DNA of 64,000 nucleotides from Sphingobium sp. (GTDB taxonomy: Bacteria > Pseudomonadota > Alphaproteobacteria > Sphingomonadales > Sphingomonadaceae). Shown piece after piece: positions 8,807 through 17,172 of this stretch. Under the pieces are notes generated by a model. The model saw nothing but the letters and a program-made list of their open reading frames with translations. It was not told where the DNA came from and did no database searches. The stretch is taken from NCBI GenBank assembly GCA_009360885.1, contig SPEL01000004.1, positions 248,001-312,000 on the forward strand, in the 5' to 3' direction. Positions within the stretch are counted from its first letter, which is position 1. Each line of letters begins with the position of its first letter. A program made the position numbers and the translations under genes.

Positions 8807-9466
8807 TTGGCAATAATCATTCGAACGCTGGCAGAGCGTATTTTTGATGTTATCCGGGAACGGATTGTATCAGGAGAACTGCCAGTTGATGAGCCTGTGC
8901 GTCAGGATGCTCTCGCAACGGAACTGGGGGTCAGCAAAATCCCGCTAAGGGAAGCCCTCGCCCGGCTGGAACAGGATGGCCTGCTGTTCAGCCACGCCAA
9001 TCGTGGCTGGTTTGTGCGGCCAATGTCCGCACAGGAAGCCGAAGAGATTTACGATCTGCGCCTCGCGATTGAACCGCCCGCGGCAGCCCGCGCCTGCCGC
9101 CTTGCAACGGATGAAGATCGCGAAGCAGTGATGGAGGCGTTTAAGGCGCTGGATCGGGCCGCCAGCGACAACCTGAACGCCGTGGCGAAATGCAACCGCG
9201 AATTCCACACCTTACTGGTTCGTCCCTGCAATATGATGCTGACCAGACAGTTGATCGAACGGCTGGAAATATTGGCCGAGCGTTATGTGCTGGCGCATCT
9301 GGAACCGGCAGGCCGTGAAGACCGCGCCCATCTGGAACATAAGACCCTGCTGGATGTTTGGCTCGCCCGTGATGAGGAAAAGGTCCGCTCGGTGCTGACC
9401 CATCATATCGGCAGCACCCTGAATGATCTGCGCTCTCATTTCATGATGGCCGAAGCCGCCGCCTGA
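8807..9466 (+). CDS. GntR family regulator, FCD (FadR) subfamily
   Basis: A 219-residue transcription factor. The N-terminal winged helix-turn-helix includes LATELGVSKIPLREALARLE (about residues 39-58). The C-terminal FCD helical domain carries metal-ligand histidines in NREFHTLL, LEHKTLLD and THHIGS. The TTG start at 8807 has CGGAGA seven bases upstream and gives a normal N-terminus (RTLAERIFDVI). It ends the plus-strand peptide/hydroxyproline block and is the likely local regulator of it. The ligand, probably a hydroxyproline pathway compound, is inferred. Confidence 0.85.
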   Translation: MAIIIRTLAERIFDVIRERIVSGELPVDEPVRQDALATELGVSKIPLREALARLEQDGLLFSHANRGWFVRPMSAQEAEEIYDLRLAIEPPAAARACRLATDEDREAVMEAFKALDRAASDNLNAVAKCNREFHTLLVRPCNMMLTRQLIERLEILAERYVLAHLEPAGREDRAHLEHKTLLDVWLARDEEKVRSVLTHHIGSTLNDLRSHFMMAEAAA

Positions 9467-9490
9467 AACCCGGCGCGGTAAGGGAAAATG

Positions 9491-9525
9491 CGGGGTGAGA
9501 GAAAACTCCCACCCCCGGTATTTTA
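9491..9525. terminator. Bidirectional terminator between GntR and putA
   Basis: CGGGGTG (9491-9497) pairs with CACCCCCG (9510-9517, one bulge), with a T-rich tail towards 9525. It lies between the convergent GntR gene (stop 9466) and putA (stop codon 9523-9525). Confidence 0.65.
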
Positions 9526-12500
9526 TACCAGCGCCATCAGGCTGGCATTGCCACCTGCCGCCGTTGTGTTAACCGAGGTCGAGACCTCCTCAATCAACCA
9601 TTCGAGGCGATAGGTCGCTGGTTTCAGCATTTCCTTCGATGGCGCGGCCTGCGCGATAACCACATTGGGCAAACGATCAGCCAACGCCTTCAAAGCAGCA
9701 ATGGTCACGGGGGCATCCCCCTCGATCAGCGCCCCGGCAATAGCGTCTGTGGTGGTTTGCAAACGCAAGCGCACATTATTGGGCATATCCGCAACCAGGG
9801 CGATGAGGGCATTATCTGCCTCCAGCACGAAATCATTCCCAGTTGCCAGCACTGCTGCCAGTTGGTGGAACAACCCCGCCCGGCTGACCGGACGCAGCAT
9901 GATCGTACCGCGACGATGCAGGGCATAGCTGTTCTTCTCACCCACCGGACCAGATAGGTCCGCCACCATGCCCAATGGCGTAGAAACACCGAGTTGATGC
10001 GTAAGGCTGGCAGCCTCAGCCTCTCCCTGCGCCTCCAGCCATTGCGCGAAATCACGCAATGCCGAATCTACCTGCGCATCCGCACGTGCAGGCAAGAGGG
10101 ACGGATTAGCAACCAGTCGGCGCAAATAGAGCGGCCCGCCCGCCTTAGGCCCGGTGCCGGAAAGCCCGCGCCCGCCAAAGGGCTGTACGCCCACCACCGC
10201 ACCAATGACATTACGGTTCACATAGATATTGCCCGCCCCAATACGCGATGTGACATGGTCAACCATATCATCAAGGCGCGTGTGCAGGCCGAAGGTCAGG
10301 CCATAGCCCGTCGCATTAATCGTGTCGATCAACGCATCCAGATCATCCCGGGCATAGCGGATCACATGCAGTACCGGCCCAAATATCTCGCGGTCCAGTT
10401 CATCAATGCTGTCCAGTTCAATGATGGTCGGGGCAACAAAATGGCCCTGCGCTGCTTCGGGCAACATCGGGGCTTGCTCAACCGGGCATCCCCGCACGCG
10501 CAGCAGCTCGATATGATTTTCAATATCTGCTTTGGCCTCCGCCGTGATGACCGGGCCAATATCCACGGCCAGACGATCGGTGCTGCCGATTCGCAACTCG
10601 CGGAAAGCCCCCTTCAGCATGGAAAGGACATGATCGGCCGCTTCTTCCTGTATGCACAGCACACGGAGCGCCGAACAGCGCTGGCCCGCACTGTCAAAGG
10701 CCGATGCGATGACATCCGCGACGACCTGTTCGGCCAGCGCCGATGAATCAACGATCATCGCATTCTGGCCGCCCGTTTCCGCAATGAACGGAACGGGCTT
10801 GCCTTGTGCCGATACCCGCGTCGCCAATTGCTTCTGGATCAGACGAGCAACCTCGGTAGAGCCGGTGAACATAACGCCTGCCGTTTCCGGCGCGGCGACC
10901 AGAGCCGCCCCTATGGCCCCATCGCCGGGCACATAATGCAGCACATCGGCCGGCACACCCGCATCATGGAGCAGGCGCACGCCTTCCGCCGCGATTAAGG
11001 GCGTCTGTTCCGCAGGCTTGGCCAGCACACTATTGCCCGCCACCAGCGCGGCCGCAATCTGGCCCATAAAAATCGCCAGAGGGAAATTCCACGGGCTGAT
11101 GCAAACAATCGGTCCAAGGGGCTGGGTTTTGCCATTGAATTGCGCCACGGCCTGATCGGCATAATAACGCAAAAAGTCGATCGCTTCACGCACTTCTGCA
11201 ATCGCATTGGGCAGAGATTTTCCAGCCTCCCGCACGATGAGGCCCAGCAGAACAGGCATTTTCACCTGCAATGCATCCGCAGCGCGGCGCAATATATCGG
11301 CGCGCTGCTCAACCAGGGTTGCAGACCATTTCGCTACGGCTGCGACAGCCTGTTGCGCCGCATGGGCGGCATCCTCTGGGTTGGACAGCGTGACCTTGCC
11401 AACAACATCCTGACGATCAGCGGGGTTCACCACCTCTTCAACTGGGCGCACGGCATCAGGCAGGCCGCTGATGAGGGGACCTGCCTGCCATATTTGCTGC
11501 GTGCTGGAAAGCAGGGCTTTGCTCAGATCCTTCAGGCTGTTTTCATCCGACAGATCAATACCTGCCGAATTTTTCCGGCCCCCGAAAATATCGGCTGGCA
11601 GGGAAATTAATTCATGCCTTGCACCGGGCATCGCTTCGGCGCGAACCAGTTCGACCGGATCGACAATCAATTCCTCCACAGGAACCGCCGGATCACCAAT
11701 ACGGTTCACGAAGGATGAGTTCGCGCCATTTTCCAGCAAACGGCGGACCAAATAGCCCAGCAATGTCTCATGCGTGCCAACGGGGGCATAAACACGGCAC
11801 GGCCGGCCATATTTCTCTACGCCGACGACTTCGGAATAAAGCGGCTCCCCCATGCCGTGCAGGCATTGGAATTCCCAATCGCCAATGGCAAAATCAGGCC
11901 CCGCCATCTGGTAAATGGTGGCCAGCGTCTGCGCATTATGGGTGGCGAATTGGGGGAATATAACACCCCGCGCCGCCAGCAGCTTCTTCGCGCAGGCGAC
12001 ATAGGAAATATCGGTATGCACCTTGCGGGTATAGACTGGGAAATCAACCAGCCCCGCTTCCTGTGTCCGTTTAATTTCGGCATCCCAATAGGCGCCCTTC
12101 ACCAGCCGCACCATGATGCGGCGGTCTGCGCGATGCGCGAGGTCGATCAGCCAGTCGATTACAAACGGGCAGCGCTTGCCATAAGCCTGCACGACAAAAC
12201 CCAGCCCGTTCCACCCGGCAAGGTCAGCATCCAGCGCCAGCGCCTCCAGCAAATCCAGCGAGAGTTCCAGCCGGTCAGCCTCCTCCGCATCAATGTTGAC
12301 GCCAATGTCATAGCTGCGCGCCAGCACCATCAACGCCTTCACGCGGGGCAACAACTCCCCCATCACCCGGTCTGCCTGAGCGCGGGAATAGCGCGGGTGC
12401 AATGCCGACAGCTTGATAGAAATGCCGGGGCCAGCATAGACACCGCGCCCGACAGATGCCTTGCCTATCGCATGGATGGCGCGTTCATAATCATCATAAT

Positions 12501-13170
12501 AGCGCGCCGCATCCGCCGCCGTTGTGGCGGCCTCGCCCAGCATATCATAGCTATAAGCAAAGCCTTTGGCCTCCATCTTGCGAGATCGCTTGAGCGCCTT
12601 GTCGATTGTCTGACCGGTAACGAACTGTTCCCCCATCATCCGCATGGCGAGATCAACCCCGCGCCGGATCACCGGCTCACCCGTGCGGGCGATCAGACGC
12701 GTAAGGCTGTTGGACAGGCTCTTGCTATCGCTATTCTCGACCAGCTTGCCAGTGACAACCAGCCCCCAGCTTGCAGCATTGACGAACAGGGACTTTTCCC
12801 CGCCGACATGGCTCTTCCAGTCACCTTCGGCGATTTTATCACGGATGAGGGCATCGCGGGTCGCCGCATCAGGTATGCGTAGCAAAGCCTCTGCCAGACA
12901 CATTAGCGCCACGCCTTCCTGACTGGACAGTGCATATTCCTGTACCAGCCCCTCTACGCCGCCGGTGCGCTTTTTGGCACGCAGCGCGGTGATGAGGGAG
13001 CGCGCCATGTCGCGCGCGGCCCCTGCCACAGCCTCCGGCAGGCTCGCGGCATCAAGCAAAGGCGCGAGGCATTCTGGCTCACCCCGGCGATAGGCAGCGG
13101 TGATCGCACGGCGCAGGGGGGACTGCGGGGTAACCGGCGGGGCGAAGGATGTGAATTTAGGACTGGACAT
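9523..13170 (-). CDS. putA: Bifunctional proline dehydrogenase / P5C dehydrogenase PutA
   Basis: A 1215-residue enzyme oxidising proline to glutamate in two steps. The FAD-dependent proline dehydrogenase barrel spans about 100-490 (motifs RLVKGAYWD, FATHNAQTL, QCLHGMGEPLY). The NAD-dependent aldehyde dehydrogenase spans about 570-1025, with E798 (ETGGQN) and catalytic C832 (AGQRCSALRV). A C-terminal extension of about 190 residues follows, as in long PutA types. There is no ribbon-helix-helix DNA-binding segment at the N-terminus, so this PutA should not repress itself; the divergent Lrp-type gene probably regulates it. It sits beside the hydroxyproline genes. Confidence 0.96.
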   Translation of the reverse strand: MSSPKFTSFAPPVTPQSPLRRAITAAYRRGEPECLAPLLDAASLPEAVAGAARDMARSLITALRAKKRTGGVEGLVQEYALSSQEGVALMCLAEALLRIPDAATRDALIRDKIAEGDWKSHVGGEKSLFVNAASWGLVVTGKLVENSDSKSLSNSLTRLIARTGEPVIRRGVDLAMRMMGEQFVTGQTIDKALKRSRKMEAKGFAYSYDMLGEAATTAADAARYYDDYERAIHAIGKASVGRGVYAGPGISIKLSALHPRYSRAQADRVMGELLPRVKALMVLARSYDIGVNIDAEEADRLELSLDLLEALALDADLAGWNGLGFVVQAYGKRCPFVIDWLIDLAHRADRRIMVRLVKGAYWDAEIKRTQEAGLVDFPVYTRKVHTDISYVACAKKLLAARGVIFPQFATHNAQTLATIYQMAGPDFAIGDWEFQCLHGMGEPLYSEVVGVEKYGRPCRVYAPVGTHETLLGYLVRRLLENGANSSFVNRIGDPAVPVEELIVDPVELVRAEAMPGARHELISLPADIFGGRKNSAGIDLSDENSLKDLSKALLSSTQQIWQAGPLISGLPDAVRPVEEVVNPADRQDVVGKVTLSNPEDAAHAAQQAVAAVAKWSATLVEQRADILRRAADALQVKMPVLLGLIVREAGKSLPNAIAEVREAIDFLRYYADQAVAQFNGKTQPLGPIVCISPWNFPLAIFMGQIAAALVAGNSVLAKPAEQTPLIAAEGVRLLHDAGVPADVLHYVPGDGAIGAALVAAPETAGVMFTGSTEVARLIQKQLATRVSAQGKPVPFIAETGGQNAMIVDSSALAEQVVADVIASAFDSAGQRCSALRVLCIQEEAADHVLSMLKGAFRELRIGSTDRLAVDIGPVITAEAKADIENHIELLRVRGCPVEQAPMLPEAAQGHFVAPTIIELDSIDELDREIFGPVLHVIRYARDDLDALIDTINATGYGLTFGLHTRLDDMVDHVTSRIGAGNIYVNRNVIGAVVGVQPFGGRGLSGTGPKAGGPLYLRRLVANPSLLPARADAQVDSALRDFAQWLEAQGEAEAASLTHQLGVSTPLGMVADLSGPVGEKNSYALHRRGTIMLRPVSRAGLFHQLAAVLATGNDFVLEADNALIALVADMPNNVRLRLQTTTDAIAGALIEGDAPVTIAALKALADRLPNVVIAQAAPSKEMLKPATYRLEWLIEEVSTSVNTTAAGGNASLMALV

Positions 13171-13268
13171 AGCAGGATAATAGCATCAGCTATTAAGACG
13201 ATCCGCCTGATTATGAGCAATTATCAAGGTATATTATCTTATTTTATCCATTTTTTCAGGTTGTTTTC
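13171..13268. promoter_or_regulatory. putA / lrp-like divergent promoter region
   Basis: This 98-bp AT-rich gap lies between the putA start (minus) and the Lrp-family start (plus). Runs such as TATATTATCTTATTTTATCC fit promoter elements and the loose AT-rich sites that Lrp/AsnC proteins bind. No single operator stands out. Autoregulation and control of putA by the Lrp-like protein are inferred from the divergent layout. Confidence 0.5.
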
Positions 13269-13733
13269 ATGAAAAACTCTCATTCATTAGTCGAATTGGA
13301 TGAATTTGACCGCAAAATCATCGCAATTCTCGCGGAAAATGGCCGTATCAGCATCACTGATCTGGCAGCAAAAACGGGCCTTTCCAAAACCCCCTGCCAG
13401 ATGCGCATGAAAAAGCTGATCGATAACAACGTCATCCTTGGCTTTCGCGCTGTGGTAGACCCTGCCCGCATGGGCCTCGACCATGTTGCCTTTACCGAGG
13501 TCAAATTATCCGACACCCGCGAAGAAGCGCTGAGAGCCTTTAATCAGGCCGTCCGCCGGATAAAAGAGGTGGAGGAATGTCATATGATCGCCAGCCATTT
13601 CGATTATCTGCTCAAGGTACGCACAGCGGATATAAAGCGATATCGAATCGTACTGGGTGAGAAAATATCGCAGCTCCCCCATGTCGCCAGCACATCGACT
13701 TATGTAACGATGGAAACCATAACGGAGCGATAA
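13269..13733 (+). CDS. Lrp/AsnC family regulator, probable PutR
   Basis: A 154-residue feast/famine regulator. The N-terminal helix-turn-helix (ISITDLAAKTGLSKTPCQMR, about residues 26-45) is followed by a RAM ligand-binding domain (AVVDPARMGLDHVAF onward). It is transcribed divergently from putA, the arrangement of proline-responsive PutR activators in alphaproteobacteria such as Agrobacterium and Rhodobacter. The ATG at 13269 has a weak upstream CAGG. Proline as effector is inferred from location. Confidence 0.85.
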   Translation: MKNSHSLVELDEFDRKIIAILAENGRISITDLAAKTGLSKTPCQMRMKKLIDNNVILGFRAVVDPARMGLDHVAFTEVKLSDTREEALRAFNQAVRRIKEVEECHMIASHFDYLLKVRTADIKRYRIVLGEKISQLPHVASTSTYVTMETITER

Positions 13734-13740
13734 TCGCGCA

Positions 13741-16700
13741 TCACACAGGGGAAACTTCCCCCAGCCAGCGGAGCAACTGTTCCGGGCTGGCCGGTTTGTG
13801 AAACAGGTCAGCCCCGCCCGCCCTGCACTTGTCCGTCAGGTCTGGGGAGCGATCCGCTGTTACCAATGCGCAGCAGAGGGATGGATTGATGAGGCGTAAC
13901 TGCGCGATCAGACTAATTCCATCGCCATCGCCTTCCGCCAGTTGATAATCGACCAGCGCACATTGCGCGAGGTCAGCCAGCACATAAGCATCAGCCGGTC
14001 CCGCCGCCATTAATGGCACATAGCCATTTTGCCGCAACACCATGGCGGTCGCTGCTCGAATTTCGGCATCATCATCCACCACCAGAACCTGCACCCCATC
14101 CGGGGAACGTGTCTGGGTCGGCTTCAGAGGCGCTTGTGGTAACGCAGGTTCCGCCGCTGCGGTCAGTTCCACGGCGAAGCGGCTGCCCCGTCCCGGCGTT
14201 GATCGTAAATCCACCGCAGCATCGAGCAGCCGCGCCGTCCGCCGTACGATCGCCAGCCCCAATCCAATGCCTGCGTCCCCGGCCCCCGCATGGCCCAGCC
14301 GTTCAAACTCCTGAAATATCCGATCCTGATCGCGCTCTTCAATGCCAGGGCCACTATCATACACCTCGATACGGATCATCCCTTGCCGCCGCCGAACCCC
14401 CATCACCACCCCGCCCTGCATCGTATAGCGCATTGCATTAGACAGGAAATTCTGGATGATAGACTGGAGGAGAGAACGATCACTTTCCACCATCGCATCC
14501 CCCGGCCCAACACGAATCGTCAGCCCCTTAGCCTGTGCCTGAGGGGTAAAAATCTCCGCCAGTTCCATCAATAAAGGCCGCACCGGGAACAGGGCCGGTT
14601 GTGGCTGCACGCCCCCGGCATCCAGCTTTGATATGTCGAGCAAAGACCGCAGCAAGGCCTCCGCGGCTTCAATTGAACTGGATACCCCGCCCAATAAAGG
14701 CCGCAGATTTTCCGGTAATTGCCTCCCCAATCCGGCCGTGAACAGGCGCGCAGCATGAATGGGTTGGAGCAAGTCATGGCTGGCAGCCGCCAAAAAGCGT
14801 GTCTTCTCGGCATCCGCCCGCGATAATTGCTCATTAGCGAGGCGCAATGCCCTTGTGCGCTGTTCCACCCGGCTTTCCAGTTCCGAGCGCGCCCGTTCCA
14901 GCGCGGAACGCGCCTCTGCCTCTGCCGTGATATCTGTAAAGCACATTACATAACCGCCGCCCGGCATAGGCCCACCGACGGTTTTCAACACCCGCCCATC
15001 AGGCCGCATCCGCTCAAAGCTATGTACCGTTCCGCGCCGCATATGCCCCAAACGCCGCGCCACATGGCTATCGACCTCACCCGGCCCACATTCGCCGCGA
15101 GTCGCATTGTACCGGATCAGTTCGGAAACTGGCGCCCCCACATAGACCAGCTCCTTGGGATATTTGAACAGATCGAGATAACGGCTATTCCACGCCATCA
15201 ACCGCTGATGATGGTCGATCACACTCACGCCGGGGTCGATATTTTCCAGCGTGGCGGCCAGCAACCCCTTCGAGAATTGGAGGCTCTGCCCGGATTCATC
15301 CAGCATCCGCATCACATCCGACACACCAAGGCGGGTTCCCTGTAATGCCGATGCCATGATCTGCCGCGCTGACGGTCCGCCAATCACCCCCGCGATGAGG
15401 CGTTCCGCACGGCGTGCATCCTCCGCCTCAATAGCATCATTGCTATCCCTATCAGGGCCAAAGGCCGCATTGGCTTCCTCCTTGCCCACGAAGCGGGTGG
15501 CCATAGCCCGCAAATCGCCCAATGTTCGGGCCTCTGCAATGTCATGATGCGGGCGGGCCTCATCACGGCCCCCACCACGTCTGCGCCATAGGGAAATCAC
15601 CGCGAAAACGGCACTGTTCGCGCCAAGGCTCCATAAAGTGCCATGGCTGATTGAGGATAGCCCAGTCACACCCATCAGGGCGTGAGGGTCCAGCAGCGTA
15701 CCCGTGAGAGGCTCCAGCAATTCCGGCCAGATCAGTTCGGGCAGGAACAATGTATAAATCCATAATATCAGCCCGACAATCAGCCCGCCTTTAGCGGCCA
15801 GCGCATCCCGATTGCCACCACGCACCGCCAATATCAGGATAGGAGCAAACTGAACCATCGCCGCAAAAGCGGTAAGACCAATGGCCGCCAGACGCTCATC
15901 CTCCGGCACAAGAAAAGCATAAACCAGCGCGGCCGCCATCACCATGACAATGGCGACGCGGCGGGTGTGCAGCATTCGCCGCCCCATATCCGCGCCGATA
16001 TCCGTGGCCACATCATCCTTACGGAAGCGCAGCATCACCGGGCCAATGAGATCATTAGAAAGCATATGGAACAGGGCAATAGCCTCCACCACCACCATGC
16101 CGGTCGCCGCCGAAAAGCCACCCAGAAAGGCAACAAACGCCAATCCATCCGCCCCATGTACCAGTGGAAGCCCCAATATCAGTAGATCAGGCGCAAAATC
16201 GCCTGATGGCAGGGTCAACCCCGCAAGGCTGATCGGCATCACCACCGCCATAGTCAGCAGCAAATAGAGGATAGTGATCCACCGCCCCTGCATGATGCTA
16301 TCCGGCGAATCCGCACCGATGACGCCGATATAAAATTGACGAGGCAGGCACAAAAAGGCCGCCATAGACAGCAGGGTGATGACCAGAAAGTCACCATCCA
16401 TCTGCGACAATGCAAAAATATCATAAAAACGGGATGCACCCATGGCTTGCTGCGCAGGCGGAGCAGAAAAGAACAACCAGCCCGCAAACAGGCCAACGGC
16501 CATCATCGCCGCCAGCTTCACCAATGATTCCGCCGCAATAACATGCAAAACCGCTTCGTTCCGGCCAGATGCCACATAGCGCCGCGCGCCAAAGGCCATT
16601 GCGAAAAGCGCCAGCACAATCGCCGCGATCGTCATCGGTATTTGCGCGTTGTGCCCACCGGCTATGGCAGCATAACCCGTACCAATAGAGCGGAGTTGCA

Positions 16701-17097
16701 GGGCCAGATAAGGGATGGAGCCAAAGAGCGCCAGCAACGTCACCAGCGCCGCCACGCCCCTGCTCTTCCCAAAGCGCGAACCGATAAAATCGGATATAGA
16801 GGCCGCGCCTTCGGCCTCGACCTCGCGCACCAGCGCCCGCAGAAAGCCCGGTGCAAACAGCAAGAGCAGTATTGGCCCCAAATATATCGGCGCGTAATTC
16901 CACCCTTCGCTGATACTGCTGCCTACCGCACCATAGAAGGTCCAGCTACTGCAATACACGGCCAGAGCGAGCGCATAGGCAGGCATACGCAATCGCGCCA
17001 GCCCGGAGGATTTAAGCCGGGTTTCGCTATATACCGCCAGCAGAAACAGCAGCCCTGCATAGCCCATAGCAACCGAAAATAGCAGGATGCCCCTCAT
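13741..17097 (-). CDS. Hybrid sensor histidine kinase with SSS transporter-like sensor (CbrA-like)
   Basis: An 1118-residue membrane protein. Residues 1-510 hold about 13 hydrophobic helices of the sodium/solute symporter fold. A PAS-like segment follows (about 612-725), then a coiled coil, HisKA with phospho-acceptor H774 (AASHDLLQPIHAARL), an ATPase domain (N-box NFLSNAMRYT, G-box IGLGLAIVRR near 944) and a C-terminal receiver with D1050 (CALVDYQLAEG). The architecture matches CbrA, which controls amino-acid use in pseudomonads. The gene converges on the PutR-like gene with a 7-bp gap. No separate response regulator is present nearby. Sensing of proline or related solutes is a guess from context. 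Confidence 0.88.
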   Translation of the reverse strand: MRGILLFSVAMGYAGLLFLLAVYSETRLKSSGLARLRMPAYALALAVYCSSWTFYGAVGSSISEGWNYAPIYLGPILLLLFAPGFLRALVREVEAEGAASISDFIGSRFGKSRGVAALVTLLALFGSIPYLALQLRSIGTGYAAIAGGHNAQIPMTIAAIVLALFAMAFGARRYVASGRNEAVLHVIAAESLVKLAAMMAVGLFAGWLFFSAPPAQQAMGASRFYDIFALSQMDGDFLVITLLSMAAFLCLPRQFYIGVIGADSPDSIMQGRWITILYLLLTMAVVMPISLAGLTLPSGDFAPDLLILGLPLVHGADGLAFVAFLGGFSAATGMVVVEAIALFHMLSNDLIGPVMLRFRKDDVATDIGADMGRRMLHTRRVAIVMVMAAALVYAFLVPEDERLAAIGLTAFAAMVQFAPILILAVRGGNRDALAAKGGLIVGLILWIYTLFLPELIWPELLEPLTGTLLDPHALMGVTGLSSISHGTLWSLGANSAVFAVISLWRRRGGGRDEARPHHDIAEARTLGDLRAMATRFVGKEEANAAFGPDRDSNDAIEAEDARRAERLIAGVIGGPSARQIMASALQGTRLGVSDVMRMLDESGQSLQFSKGLLAATLENIDPGVSVIDHHQRLMAWNSRYLDLFKYPKELVYVGAPVSELIRYNATRGECGPGEVDSHVARRLGHMRRGTVHSFERMRPDGRVLKTVGGPMPGGGYVMCFTDITAEAEARSALERARSELESRVEQRTRALRLANEQLSRADAEKTRFLAAASHDLLQPIHAARLFTAGLGRQLPENLRPLLGGVSSSIEAAEALLRSLLDISKLDAGGVQPQPALFPVRPLLMELAEIFTPQAQAKGLTIRVGPGDAMVESDRSLLQSIIQNFLSNAMRYTMQGGVVMGVRRRQGMIRIEVYDSGPGIEERDQDRIFQEFERLGHAGAGDAGIGLGLAIVRRTARLLDAAVDLRSTPGRGSRFAVELTAAAEPALPQAPLKPTQTRSPDGVQVLVVDDDAEIRAATAMVLRQNGYVPLMAAGPADAYVLADLAQCALVDYQLAEGDGDGISLIAQLRLINPSLCCALVTADRSPDLTDKCRAGGADLFHKPASPEQLLRWLGEVSPV

Positions 17098-17112
17098 CCC
17101 ACCCGCGATAGC

Positions 17113-17152
17113 AAAAAAGCCGGAAACAGGCCAATGCCCATAACCGGCTTTT
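17113..17152 (-). terminator. Rho-independent terminator after dhaKL
   Basis: AAAAGCCGG (17115-17123) pairs perfectly with CCGGCTTTT (17144-17152); read on the minus strand the stem ends in a six-T run. It lies 21 bp past the dihydroxyacetone kinase stop and just upstream of the sensor kinase start. Confidence 0.85.
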
Positions 17153-17172
17153 CAATCAGATTATTGTATCTG

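Noticed and set aside
9994-12882. Several long plus-strand frames opposite putA
   Set aside because: They are out-of-frame readings of the strongly conserved PutA gene on the minus strand.
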